A stretch of 58,337 bases of DNA from contig BDDC01000433.1 in assembly GCA_001662425.1 (NCBI GenBank), forward strand, positions 1 to 58,337, read 5' to 3'. Below the pieces are notes generated by a model. It searched no databases, was not told where the DNA came from, and worked only from the letters and a program-made list of their open reading frames with translations. This document shows, one piece after another, positions 23,158 to 35,800 of the stretch; position 1 is the first letter of the stretch; every line of letters begins with the position of its first letter. Source of the DNA: Chlamydomonas sphaeroides (lineage: Eukaryota; Chlorophyta; Chlorophyceae; Chlamydomonadales; Chlamydomonadaceae). The position numbers and the translations under genes are program-made.

Positions 23158-24337
23158 TCACGGCTCGTGGATGACGTGGCACGTCTTGATGTGCACGTCC
23201 GGCACGGGCCTCTCATTCTGGTACACCATGAACCCCTGCAGCCCCACCAGTGCGTCCATGCCTGAGGCAACATGGAGCACGGCAGAGTAAGGGGCAACAC
23301 TTAGTCGCCCGGCAGAGAGGGGGCTCGAGGCTGCATGGCACTGCGCAGGCCGCAGAATGTGGGGCTACGCGGCTTCGTTGTCTGGCCTCCAGTCAACCGC
23401 CACTCACTGCTCTTTGTGAGGACTCTCCCGAACGCCACGCGCTTGCCGTCCAGGAAGGGCAGCGGGGAGAAGGAGATGTAGAACTGCGGGGTGGGGCCGG
23501 GGGCGGCGGCGCGGGTTGGGGCGGCGGTGGGGCGGGAGCGCACACCTGTGCGCTCCGGTGTCCGGTCAGGCTGCGCATTAACCCATGACCGAGTGGGTGG
23601 CCCCATGCTGGGGCCACCCACCCGGGGCCCCCCGCCACGGCCGGACCGCAGGGCACGAAGGCAGATGCGCTACTCTATGCAAGGCAGACGCCGGCGCTTG
23701 CTCGCCCGCTGCTGCACGTGCCGGCCCTCGCGCACGCGTGTCCCAACTGCGATGCTCTGCCCTGTGCACCGTGTTCCCATGCGCGCTTGCTCCCCACGTC
23801 CCCGGCCACAGCGAGGGCAGCAGCCAGGACCGCGCGGGTCCTCGGCGCCAACGTGACGCACCTGCGTCCCCGCTGTGTGGGGCTGTCCCTGGTTGGCCAT
23901 GCCGATGATACCGGGGGCGTCGTGCTTGACGGCTGGGGGCGGCGGCGTCGGGCGCACGCGGGCACGTCAGGCAGGGGCCAGATGGCGGCAGCCGGCTGCG
24001 GCCCGCCCGCGGGAGCAGCCGCCATTGCATGACGCACCGAAGGTTTCATCCGGGATGGTGAAGCCCGGGTCGCCTTTCCCGCTGCCGTCGGTGATGTCGC
24101 CGCCCTGCACCCATCCCTTCGGCACGACGCGGTGGAGGGGGCAGCCCTGGCGTAGGGATGGAAGCGCGAGGCGGGTGTTTTCAGGTGGCGTTCGCACCTG
24201 GGAGAGCGTTCAGCTTGCCGCGCCCAACTCACCTGGTAGCAGCCCTTGGGCCCTCCCCGCACAAGGCTAATGAAGTGGGCGCACGTCGCTGGCGCGATGT
24301 CCGTGTAGAGCTCGAGCACCACTCTGCGGTACGACAT
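23158..24337 (-). CDS. Cyclophilin-type peptidyl-prolyl isomerase, PPIL6-like
   Basis: Five exons, phases all consistent, about 154 residues: 24233-24337, 24038-24146, 23862-23932, 23408-23483, 23158-23261. The order is MSYRRVVLELYTDIAP, GCPLHRVVPKGWVQGGDI, DETFAVKHDAPGIIGMAN, then FYISFSPLPFLDGKRVAFG and a tail with YQNERPVPDVHI. The GWVQGGDI core and the QNERP tail are marks of the vertebrate PPIL6 group rather than canonical CypA. The catalytic Arg of LHR is kept, but the cyclosporin-binding Trp (canonical EWLDGKH) is Phe, so activity and drug binding are probably weak. PPIL6 in animals has an N-terminal extension and is associated with motile cilia; an upstream exon on this strand cannot be excluded, and an in-frame Met lies at 24355. 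The chosen start gives a minimal domain-only protein. Confidence 0.85.
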
Positions 24338-25239
24338 TGAGCAAGCACGGGGCACGTCTAACTCACTAACATCACACGAATTCTGGCTGCAGTCCTCGCG
24401 CCGCGAGGACCTGATGAAGCTGGCGGCGCTGCTGGGCGGCGGGAAAGTGACGTTCGTAGACGGGGTGCAGCGGGACGACTGGGGGATGCCGCCTGGTCAG
24501 CGCAGCTGCATCAGCATCTCGGCAAGCGCCTCGAGGCGGTGGCGCTGGCTGCTTGAGTGTATGCGGCTCGGGCCCGAGAACGGGTGCTGTAACTGCATGT
24601 CCAAGGCTTTTAGCGAGGCGAGCGAGTGGAAGACCTGGGGCCACATCAACCTGGCGCGGTGCTGGGCGAGGAGATGGCGGGTGCGCGGATGGCTGTGGGG
24701 TGGCTGGGGTGGCTGGGGTGGCTGGGGTACCTGTGGGCCGCGGTGTTCTAGCTGTGTGGGCTGTTGTAAGCGCCCATGGCAGAGCCACGAGACCTGTGCC
24801 CTGCACTGCGTATGTCCACGGGAGGTTCACTTACGTGCCGCATGGCTTCTCCGCCTGCTCGAGCTCCAGCGTCACATATGTTCTCCCAGTGCCTTGCACA
24901 TACTCCATCATTGCCTCATGCGTCTCGAATTCCATGTTTGTGCCTTCGAGAGCCTAGAATTTGTTTTCGTGTTTTGAGGTTATGAGCTGCGGGCTTGTCA
25001 ATGTTCTTGCAACGTATATACTAGAAGCGGCTGTGTTTGCCACGGGGTCGAACTGTCATGCTCAACCGGACTTCATCGACATGGAACAGCGTGCACCAAA
25101 GGGTACCAGTCCTAGGGAGCCAAGCTGTTATTCGTGCTATGTTGTGTACTAAGACGCGTCATGTGCTGAGACGCATATTATTTTAGCACATCCACACCCG
25201 GCACAACCGCTCGCGCACACTCGACTTGGCTAGCACGCT
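24338..25239. other. Intergenic between divergent genes
   Basis: This is the shared upstream region of the cyclophilin (-) and sulfotransferase-like (+) genes. A minus-strand open stretch around 24490-24660 (containing MWPQVFHSLASL and LEALAEMLMQL) looks somewhat gene-like and could be an upstream exon of the cyclophilin gene, but I cannot tie it to it by phase. A GGTGGCTGGG tandem repeat lies at about 24697-24729. Confidence 0.45.
24697..24729. repeat. GGTGGCTGGG-type short tandem repeat
   Basis: Three to four copies of a 10-base GGGTGGCTGG unit on the + strand. It is simple sequence in the intergenic region. Confidence 0.85.
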
Positions 25240-28170
25240 ATGCACGCGCTACATGCCGCGCTGGCATCGCGTAGGGAGCCACTGTCGTCTGCGGTCGCGG
25301 AGCTGATTTGCGTGCTCCAGGATGCGGCGCCCCAGCTGGCCACCATGGACGTCCTCATAGCGTCGTTCGGTCAGTGGAGGCAAGAGCCCCAAGCTCCACA
25401 TGGCAGGGATGCAGCATACGAGCCTTTGCGAGGGGCCTGCCGTAGGGGAAACACCTCAAGTTCCCGGACGGGGTGGCAGAGCACAATGTGCCTGCCCCAC
25501 ACCACCCGCACCGCAACATGCCTTACTCGCAGGCGGCGTCGGAAGCACGCAGCTGAGCAACCACCTCAACCGCCACGGCGTGACCACCAACCTCCTAACC
25601 GACGCAGACAACCTACGTCATTGCCCCAGGTGCGGACCGCAGCAGCTGGGTCGAGCTGCCCCCTCGGCCCACGCACAGGACTGCCTTGCGCCCCCGCAGG
25701 GCTGCCCAATGTTCCCGCGCTGACACCGCGCCGGCCCCGCCCCTCCGGCTTGGCCGCAGTTCACAGGCCCCCAGCCTTCCGGACTCACGGCGCCCGAAGC
25801 GGTGACACGGACCGCGCTGCCGTTCCCGCCGGCCAGAACGCAACTGCCGCCACGGCCGCCAGCGAAAGCGGCGCGCAAGCTGGCTGCGGCATCGCGGCCA
25901 CTTCGTGCGACGGCGCCGGTGCCGGCCCATCCAGTGCCAGCTGTGGCCCCGCCCCGGGCCCCGGCGAAGGGCCTGGCACCGGCGCCGGCGCCGTGCACGG
26001 CCCGGCCGCACCAACGCAAGCGACAAGCTGCCGGCCCCGCTGGGTTGTCTACTTGTACGGCGACCCGCTGGCCGCGGTGGCGAGCCACTACCGGCGGGGC
26101 CACGCGTGCCACCAGGTACGCATAACGTGTTGACACGTACACCCTCAACACCCCGGAGCCGCGGGCCGCGACCGCCAAACCGCCAATTACCATGGCACGC
26201 TGCCCGAGCAGGCACATGCCCAGCCCGCTCACACCCTCAGCCCCGATTGGCCTTCTTACGCTGCTCTTGGCCGAGTTATGTGTGACGAATATAACAACTA
26301 CAAAAAGCCGGCGTGGTCGGTTAGGCGGCCTCGGTAGCTCGGTCCAGCGGTTTGCGGCTTCGCGGCACCGTGCAGGGCCCTGCGGAAGTGCCCAAGGCTG
26401 CGCCGTGCGCTGCACCTGCGCAGGCGCAGAAAACGAGCGGCAATCCAGCGCGGCTGTCGCCCGCGACCTTCCCGGCGACGCTTGAGGAGTATGTGGACAG
26501 GTGGGGGAAGGGCGGCAGGGCGCTCGCCTGGACGGCCTGCGGGCCCATTGCTGTGGGCCCAGGGCGGGCAACCGGCCAGCAGCTATGCGACCTCACGTTG
26601 TGCGCTAACCTTGCTGCCCGAGGGCTATGCAGCCGCCTCGGCTGGTGCCGGGACGGGGCAGGGATGGTGCCTCATGGGACCGGCAGCCCCGTTTCGAGGG
26701 GCGTCGTGGATCACGACTGTGGGGACTCCAGGCGGGCCTTGGCGCCGGCTCCCTCGCTCGAGTTGCAACCGGTCACATGATGCCCATGCTGCGTGGGCTG
26801 TGGGGCTGGGGGCTGGGGGCTGGGGGCTGGGGGCGAGACCCAGGAGCGCACCCACCTGGCCGACGGCCCAGCTGCGCCGCTGCGCTATGCACCAGGGGCG
26901 AGGACCTGTTCGGCCTGGAGCAGCACTTCCACGGCTGGCGCCACGGCCACGCGGACTACCCCATCCTGATGCTGAGGTGCGGCCTCGCGCGGCGCTGCTG
27001 TGCCCTCACGCGCGGCGCATGCCCGCGTGGCGCACTCGCACTCGGACGCTGGCAGCGCTGGCGCCGTGCCAGTGGGCCAGGGCCTGGCGCTCAGCTGGGT
27101 TCAGGCTAGCGCCCCAGCTCAGCACCGTGCCCCGGTCAGTGCTGAGGGCCTCGGCGCCCGCAGCCTATAGCGCCCAGGGCCTCAGCTCTCGGCGCTCAGG
27201 CTCGAGGTGCAGCACCACCACCCTCCGCTGCCCTGCGCCTCGCAGGTACGAGCGCATGTTCGAGCCTGACGTGGCCTCGGCGCTGCTGGGCTCACTGGCC
27301 GGCCACAAGCTGGGGCCCGAGGCGCTGAGCCGCATGGTGGAGGAGTGGGTGGCGGCCAAGAAGCCGCGGGCCAGCCAGGTGCGGGGAAGGCCTCTCGCTC
27401 TGTGTGGTAGGTGTCGAGGAGATAAAAGCGTCCGGTGACACCCTCGGGGTCATTACATTACATATCTCCGTCACCCAGGGGTATGGATGTGCTGATCGCT
27501 CCTCAGCAGCACGCCACATGCCAAACGTGGTAAGGGTAGTAGGGTGTGCAGATGTTGTGTGCTGCAAACGCCGAGGGCCAGCCGAGCGTCCGGAACAGCG
27601 GCGTCGTCAGGGAGGCAAGCAGCACTGCAGGGGCGGGCCGCGCGACAGGCAGGCAGGCGGGCGTGCAGAGGGCCCGGCTTGTGCCCGGGGGCAAGTGCAT
27701 TGGGTGGCTTCAATTCCAGCTCAGCAGTTCATCGGAAGACCCGGGCGCTCGGGGGTGCTGGCAGGCCGGGTCAGGAGGCGCATGCTGCCGCATGGACCGT
27801 CCCTTTGCACAGTCACTCCGTTGGCCGCACGCCACCCCGGCCGCCGCTTGCCGCAGGTTGGCCCCGAGCTGTACGGCAAGATGTACGGCAGCCTCCTGGC
27901 AGAGATGGACGCGCTGGCGCCGCTGTACGAAAGGTGCGTGCGTGCGCACGTGTGTACGTGGGTTCGTGCACACGGGCCAATGAGTGCGAGCGTATGCGTG
28001 ATTCACGGAAGGGGTTGGTCGGGCGACCGTGTAACTTCAAATCAGCGGGCGCAGACGCCAGGGAGCTTGCCGGAAGGCAGCTGCCTTGACATGCTGCTGA
28101 GGTTGCCGTGCCCCCTTCTTGTCGCAGGCCGCCATCCAGTCCGTCAGAGCCAGCCCCGTCGGGCGTCTGA
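25240..28170 (+). CDS. Small sulfotransferase-like P-loop protein
   Basis: Eight exons give a clean 239-residue frame: 25240-25369, 25533-25629, 26028-26115, 26430-26500, 26896-26976, 27246-27378, 27857-27933, 28128-28170. Signals run in sulfotransferase order. First is a glycine-rich nucleotide-binding loop, SFGGVGSTQLSNHL, then TDADNLRH. Next is WVVYLYGDPLAAVASHY, equivalent to the PAPS-binding strand whose usual form is RNPxDxxxSxY. Then come LEEYVDRG, EQHFHGWRHGH and ILMLRYERMF, equivalent to the late FLKYEDM motif. The Arg of RNP/RDP is Gly here (YGDP), so PAPS binding may be altered. The protein is short for a sulfotransferase (usually 280-350 residues), ends soon after the YERMF region, and has no signal peptide. 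The third exon's acceptor is AAG and is the weakest point of the model. Confidence 0.65.
26801..26835. repeat. GGGGGCT tandem repeat in an intron
   Basis: Four to five copies of a 7-base GGGGGCT unit lie in the sulfotransferase-like gene's fourth intron. The run of G blocks could form a G-quadruplex on the + strand; this is inference. Confidence 0.85.
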
Positions 28171-29804
28171 CGTGGCTTGACTGCACAAACCGGTGGTGTC
28201 TGTGGCGCGGAATGCGGATGGGTCAGTTGTGGTGGTGGCGGTGGTGGCGCAGAGTGGTTGTGCAAAGTAATGGACGAGTGATGGCCGGAGGGGGTTGCGC
28301 TGGCAGCGCAGCAGCGCAGGTGCGGTGGGACTGTGAGGAGGCGTATGTCGGGCGTGTCGTGTCGTGGAAGGACAGCAAGCGTGCGGTCACGCGAAGCCGG
28401 CGAAGGCCCTGACACATTGGCGGTACGTTAGCTGTGCTATTAAGGCAGGAAAGCGGGGTGCCAGCTCTCTATTCGACGCGAGCGCGCCCCGTGGCAGACG
28501 AGTCCGGCACGTATCGCCAGAGACGGTGGGGGGGCACCTGCGGTCGTAGGGCGGCCTGTAGCGGCCATGACTCAGAGAACGGGGTTTGGGGGGTTCCCCC
28601 CATGCCCAGTGCAGGATGGGAACACCTTGTTGCGATGAGGTGCTCGCGTCTCGCACGCTCACCGTGGTGGCCGAGTGCCACTCAGCTCCAGGCCTCCAGC
28701 CTGCGTGCGGCGTGCTGCGGACGGCACGAGGGAAATGCGTTTTGGATGCTACTATAGGATATGATAAGCTAGAAAGAAGGGGAGCAGGGGAGACCTGTGG
28801 AGGAACGGCGCGGGCCAGCATCGGCCAGCCACTGCCAGGAAGTGGGGTATCAGGGTTGGCCACGGCCAGGTGGTTGGAAGGGGGCGTACCCAGCGCGTAC
28901 ACACCAGGGGGGAGGCGCTGGTGCACACAGTGCGATGCAGGCCAGTGCAGGAGGCCCCTCCTGGGCCAGTGGCCAGGGACATACAAGACTTCCAGCTGGA
29001 AGTCAAGTGCGTACGTAACAACCGCTGAGTCCCCCGGCAGGCCAGCCAGCTCAGGCAGCCCGTCACTCGGTTATCCGTGGGTTGGCAGGCCGACGCTGCC
29101 CAGGTGCAGATTGGAGGGTGCAAAAGTGAACAGTCGTGGGGGCCCAGGAGGGCCCCTCCTGTGGGGCCCCGCAGGCGGGCTGTTCCGCTGGCAGCAGAAG
29201 AGCAGCGGGGGCGAAATGAACCTAGCGATGCATGAGTTTATAGCCCGGGCTGAGATTCACTTGGCATACATGACATCAGGAGTATGGGACCAAGTATAAG
29301 CACATTGCTCAGTGGGCGGGGGGGGAGGCAGCTCCCCTGCTGCGGGTGTGTGCCATGTGCGGGCAATCGTCCAAAGTCACGCTGGGCCCCCGTGTTCTTC
29401 ATACTCTTAGCTGCCTTCCTTCCATTTTGTCGTAGCAGCTTCCTTCGAGACCCAACTGCGACTGGACACGGGACATTGCGCGCTAGGCACGGCGCGCTTG
29501 CGTCTGCTGCCCTGAGGGCTTGTTAGGTGTTGAGCTTAAAGATGGTGAGGAATGAGCACATAGCGAAGCCTGTTGCTGCAGCGTTCTCGGTCTGATCTTA
29601 CCTGCGCGTATTCCCCTGGCCACCGTGGTGCGCGCTCTGGACCTTAGCCGCTGCGGCTGGATATTAAGGTGCGCACCGGGGATCGCTTCCTGGCTGGTCA
29701 GAGGTGCCAGCAAGAAATTTGCAACTGCGAGCGGTCGTCGCTGGCGAGCTCTTACGCAGCCAGCATGCCTGCTCCGAACTCCCAGCTCACCACGCACTAC
29801 TGCC
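28171..29804. other. Intergenic, no gene supported
   Basis: This covers the 3' flank of the sulfotransferase-like gene and the promoter side of the coatomer gene. A 237-codon open frame at 28586-29299 (+) has no recognisable motif. Small hairpins of the AGGAGGCCCCTCCT / GGGCCCAGGAGGGCCC type occur near 28950 and 29140. No TGTAA was spotted after the upstream gene. Confidence 0.5.
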
Positions 29805-32800
29805 ATGGTCGCGCAGAAGCAGCTGGTGCAGCGGACAGACCGCGTCAAGGGTGTCGATGTGCACCCTACCGAGCCTTGGTGAGCGCTCAAGCCCGCAAAC
29901 GTGTTCCGGGCATCATGTGGGGCATGGGGCGACTTCGGCGAGATGCTGGTTGGTGGGCATGTCCCCGACCCCGCCCAAGGGGGGCGGGGTCGCTCGGCTG
30001 CGGCGCGTGCCCGTCAGCCTCCGTGGCTGGCGTGTGCTGGGCGCCACGATTCGCATGCTGCTGTCTGCATATGGGGGCCACTTGCAGGAGTACGCCCCCT
30101 CACCGTAGCCCTGGTACGTGTCCCTCAGGATGCTGGCGAACCTATACAATGGCAACGTCTACATCTGGAACTATGTGGACGCGGTGCGTGTCCTTTGGCG
30201 CCCAATCCGGTCCTCTGGCGCCTAACCGGATAAGCACGGCTGGGCGTCGCGCGGACGAGGCTGGTGCCTCAGCCCGCTGCGTGTCGCCCAGTACCAGCAC
30301 AGGCACCTTCAGGCGGGCGGCTCGCTATTGCAGCACCCGCACGGGATGCGGCAGTTGCATCCCTTATATGATGGTGACCCTCGCTCCGGCATACAACCGG
30401 CGCGATGGACCGGGCGCAGCTCTGGACCCGGACCCTCGCGGAGCTATGGGAGCGGAGCATGGCTGCACGTAGTGTGCCCAGGCCAGCGGCTCCTAGCGGC
30501 GCCTCACCACTGCTCGTGGCGCAGCCCGTCACGCACAGCTGCCCACGCCTGCGGCGGCGCTACCCGGCCGGCCGACCTCGCATGTATCCGCTGGCGCGGT
30601 CACCTGTCCTTGAAGCATTTAGCTTTTTGCTACCTCCGCGATGCCGCCGCTTCCCCCGGCGGCCTTCTGCTCCTCTTTCTGGCTCCATCGTCTCGCCAAT
30701 GCCCAGTGGACGGCCACCACTAATCCTCCCTGTATCACCAAACTCCGTTTCCCACACCAGGGAGTTCCATCGCGTCCCTGCATATCGCTCATCCATGCTT
30801 CTTGTCCCCTTGCCGCCCCCAGACGCTGGTCAAGTCGTTTGAGGTGACGGAGCTGCCGGTGCGCGCCGCCAAGTTTGTGGCGCGCAAGCAGTGGGTGATC
30901 ACCGGCTCGGACGACATGTTCATCCGCGTCTACAACTACAACACCATGGACAAGGTCAAGACGTTCGAGGCGCACACCGACTATATCCGGTGCGTGTTGC
31001 GCGGCTGGGTTGCCATCGAACAACACGTACATCCGTGCGCGCCTGTGCGTCTTGTGTGCGAACTTGTGCGCGAGGAAGAGCCTGGCCGTGTTGGGCTGGA
31101 CGGCGGTTCCTACTTGCCCATCGCTTCCGTGACACGCTCCTGGCCCCGCCGCCGCACAGGTGCATCGCCATCTCGCCCAGCATGCCCTACATCCTCACCT
31201 CCTCTGACGACATGCTCATCAAGCTGTGGGACTGGGAGAAGGTGCGCTAGGCACGGGACTGGCGATCGATTGCCGGGCCGGCCCTTCCTCGCTAAGCACC
31301 CTTGCTTGGCACCATGCCCCGCGTGCCTTGTTCGGCACCTGCGTGACTCACGTAGCTGTGTACCCGTCACCCCACAGGGCTGGAACTGCGTCCAGGTGTT
31401 CGAGGGCCACTCGCACTACGTCATGCAGGTGGGCCCCCGCGTGTGTGTGCCTGTTGGCTCAACTGCGCACGTTGACCAAGCCGGGCAGGGGCTGGGCCCG
31501 TTGCCACAGCAGCTGGTGGGGTGTTCGCTATGCATTTATTGCATTGGTGGCGCGATCTCATACGAGGCGTGGTCCGCGTCACTGCAGGTGTCGTTCAACC
31601 CCAAGGACACCAACACCTTCGCCTCGGCGTCCCTGGACCGCACGATCAAGGTGCGGCCCTGGGCCGCAGGACTCCGTGCCTTGTCCCGCCGTACGGCCCT
31701 GGGGCCGTCGCGCCACAACGCCGGTGCCGCAGCACGGGGCGGCAGGGAGCAGACCGCGCACCATTGCCGCGAGTTGCAGAGTGCCGCAGAGCAACGTCGT
31801 GTCTCACTTCTCCAGCCTGTGGCACCTGACGTGAGACCATGTGAGCCCGTGCCTCGTCTCCCCATTTTACACCCCAACCCGCAGGTGTGGAGCCTGGGCC
31901 AGCCCACCCCCAACTTCACGCTGGAGGGCCACGACAAGGGAGTCAACTGCGTCGACTACTTCAACGGTGGGTTGCCGATGCTTGTGGTCGGTTCCCCCCT
32001 TTTGGTCGGGACAATTGGGCATGCGCGCGTCTTAACAAGGCCTGCGTGCATGTAAGGCGGCGTGCTGGCAGCGCGGCCTGCAGGGCAATGTTTGGGGCCT
32101 TTGGATGCAAGCAGCGCACTAAGGGGCCCGAGCCGCATGGCCTCGGTTACCATGGGCACCGCGTTGGGTGACTGCACCATGAGGCGGGGGCGATGCTGAT
32201 GATGGGATTGCACGACGGCATGGATTGCGCGGTGAGTAATGATGAGGGTATGAATGACTGAGTGGGCTGCGCGGTGGTCTCCGGCTCGCAGGCGGCGACC
32301 GGCCGTACCTGATCAGTGGTGCCGACGACAAGCTGATCAAGGTGTGGGACTACCAGACCAAGGCCTGCGTCACCACGCTCGAGGTGGGTCGCTGCGGGCA
32401 GGCGGGCATCACCATTGTGGTCTCCACTGTGTGCATGCCTGCAGTGTCGCCCGCCGTAGCAAGACCTCGTGGGCGCCGGCGCGTGAGCTGCAGGCCCTTG
32501 GCATGCTCCTGCCAGTGTGCCAGAACTCCACCCGCCTTGTTGCCCTCGCCATCTGCAGGGCCACACGCACAACATCTCGTCCGCCATCTTCCACCCCGAG
32601 CTGCCCATCATCGTCACGGTGAGCGAGTACCGCCAGCTGCTGGCCTGCCGCCCTTCCCACTGACAATGGCCGCGCTCGCGGGCTAGATATGCCGGTTACC
32701 AACACGGTCAATGGAGCCGCGGCTGTGGTAGACGTCTCATGAGCCGGCCACTATCGTAACCGGTTTTTTTGTGGGGCGCAGGGCTCCGAGGACGGCACGG

Positions 32801-35800
32801 TCAAGATCTGGCACAGCACCACGTACCGCCTGGAGAACACGCTGGACTACCGCATGGAGCGCGTGTGGAGCCTGGGCTACGCTAAGGGCTCCAACTCGTG
32901 AGGCGCCGCAGGGGCTGGGACCGGCGTACGGCTTTGCCGAGCGAAGCGCGGCCATGGCTAAGAGGAAGGCGCTGCAGCGGGCTCAGGGCGGGGCGGAGTG
33001 CACCAGGCAGGTTCGGGGCCAGTGTTATTGACAAGGCGATACAAGATGAGATGTTCCTGCTCCTGCCTTGGCCCCGCAGCATCGCTATCGGCTACGACGA
33101 GGGTGCGGTCATGCTCAAGGTGCGCCGCACGCCAGATTGCCTGCAATCCGGCAGACTCAGGGTCCGAGCTCCCTGAACTCGCCGTCCATGCCTGCTGCAA
33201 TGTCCTCCTGTGCAGATCGGCCGCGACGAGCCGGTCGCGTCCATGGACAACAGCGGCAAGATCATCTGGGCCCGTCACAACGAGATCCAGGTGGGCCCGT
33301 TGCTGCACGTGCTGCCCCTGCCGCTGCCTGCATTAGTCCGCGCAGGCCGCGCCGTAAGATCGGCCCTTCCACCGGAGGCTCCGCTCTCGTGTAATCACCT
33401 GACGAAACACCGACGCCCAGCTCCCCCCTACATTCGACCGACGTGTCCGCAGACCGTCAACATCAAGGCCCTGGGCGCCGAGTTCGACACGGTGGACGGC
33501 GAGCGCCTGCCGCTGCCCGTCAAGGACCTGGGCTCCTGCGACCTGTACCCGCAGAGCCTGCAGCACAACCCCAACGGCCGCTTCGTGGTCGTCTGCGGCG
33601 ACGGTGAGGGGCGCAGAGTGTGCCCGCCGCCTTGCGTCGTTGTGCGGCCTGAGGAGCCCTCAGGCCCGTGCGACTGTCATTCACACCCCTGCAAGCCACT
33701 TCTTGTTTTGTATGTTTACTTCACTTGCCGCTTCGCCGCCTCTAGGCGAGTACATTGTGTACACGGCACTGGCGTGGCGCAACAAGGCCTTCGGTAGCGG
33801 CCTGGAGTTTGTGTGGAGCGCCGACAGCAACGACTACGCCATCCGCGAGAGCGGTAACAAGGTCAAAATCTACAAGAACTTCCAGGTGCGGGCCTGCCCT
33901 GCGGGTGGAGCGTATGCAAGCGTACCTTCAGCTAATGACGACACAGGGCCCTCCTGTCCCTGGGGCTTCCAGCACCGCATCTCTCCCTCTTGGTGATGCA
34001 CCCGGCAATCGCCTCCCGTATTGCGGCCCGCAGGAGAAGAGCACGTTGCAGCTGGGCTTCACCGCTGAGGGCATCCACGGTGGCGCCCTGGTCGCGGTAA
34101 GTGCCTCCTGGCGACTCCGTCCCGGGCCCCTCACCCGTCCCACTCTCCCTACCCGCGTGCGCATCCGCTCCTTGATGCACCGCCCCGGCCCGAGCGCACA
34201 CCCTTCCCACCTTTTCACACTTTCTCCCTTCCGCCTCTCCCTCTCGGGGCCGCATAGGTCCGCGGCACCGACTTCATCGTGTTCTACGACTGGGAGGGCC
34301 GCGTGGTGCGCCGCATTGACGTGGCCGCCCGCTCGGTGCACTGGAGCGAGAGCGGCAACACGGTGGCCATCCTGGGCGACACCAGCTTCTACATCCTGAA
34401 GTTCGACAGGTGTGCGAGGCTCTGCAGCCGCGAAGTCGCGTCGTCAGCAGCCGCACCGTCCACCAGACTGCGGACAGCTCCTAGGGACTGGCGAGGGGAG
34501 CAGCTCCAGCATGTAGGGACGGGGGCTCTCTCACGGCGGGACTGCGTCGACATGGATGGGGCGCAGCAGCAGACCCCTAGGAACATGTTGCGGCCCGGCG
34601 GTCTTGTCGTGAAGTTAATTGGCGTCATCGATCCTTCGGTCCATACTTCGTGTTGTGTGTCGCCAGGGATCTGGTGGAAGAGCACTTTGCCTCGGGCGCA
34701 GCGACGGGCGAGGACGGCGTTGACGACGCCTTCGACCTGCAGGTGCGTGCAGGCCCGGGCGAGGTGGCAGCTAGTTGGAGAGGTGGCAGCTGGAGCCAGA
34801 CTGCTGGGGCTGCTGCTGGGGAGAGTTCACACACGGCTCGGTGATGCCGAGCAGCCGTCCCCTGGGTGTTTGCTGTCATGACATGCTCCCTCCCTGCCCC
34901 GCTGGCCGCCCGCAGGCCGAGATCAGCGAGCGCGTCCGCACGTGCGTGTGGGTGGGCGAGTGCTTTGTCTACAACAACACCGCATGGCGCCTCAACTACT
35001 GCGTGGGCGGAGAGGTGCGCCAAGCGCACCGCCCATGGTTCCCTGCACTCCTTGCACGCCAGCAGCATCACCCACGTGGTCGGCGGCTGCCCGAGGCAAT
35101 CTCTTCTCCACAATCCTCTTGTTGCGCCCCTCTTGACGGCTTGCTGCTGTGTGTGCTGCTGCGCTGCGGCCTGGGTCCCGCCGCCGGCCCGCAGGTGACG
35201 ACGGTGGTGCACCTGGACCGGCCCATGTACCTGCTGGGCTACCTGGCGGCGCAGAACCGCGTCTTCCTCATCGACAAGTGAGGCGCGCGCGCAGCGGCGT
35301 CACCCGTATGCTGTGTGTGTCAGGCCCGTCGCCCCGAGAGTATCCGAGTCGGGGACACACGCTGGTTTGCTTGCTGTCCATTGCGAAATCACCGCTGGCT
35401 ACCGTGCTTGGCTCCTACCGCGTGATGCGTCTCGGCACCATGCGTGAGGCTAGGCCCGGCCGCCCATTGCTTTGATCGTGACCTTCTCCCGCTGCCCCTC
35501 CGCTTGCCCCCTTGGCAGGGAGTTCAACGTGGTGTCGTTCACGCTGCTGCTGTCGCTGATCGAGTTCAAGGCGCGCATCACCGCCGACGAGCTGGAGTCG
35601 GCCATGGAGCTGCTGCCCAACATTCCCACGGTGCGGCCACCGCCGCTGCATGCCAGCACACCGCACCGCTTAGCCGTGGCGGCCTACAGCGCTGTTTCCC
35701 CCTGCCCTGTTTCTTCCCCATCATATCCCTTGTCGTATCCACACGGCGCAACACCCTCATGCAAATGGTGCCTTGCCCTCGCTCATGTCGTGAACTCCTC

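Noticed and set aside
24414..24977. 187-codon + strand open frame upstream of the sulfotransferase-like gene
   Set aside because: It crosses a simple tandem repeat and has no recognisable motif; the opposite strand looks as gene-like.
26325..26400. GCCTCGGTAGCTCGGT, resembling a tRNA 5' half
   Set aside because: No T-arm or closing acceptor stem follows; the region reads as intron of the sulfotransferase-like gene.
28586..29299. 237-codon + strand open frame
   Set aside because: No domain, no poly(A) signal and no codon pattern distinguishing it from shadow frames.
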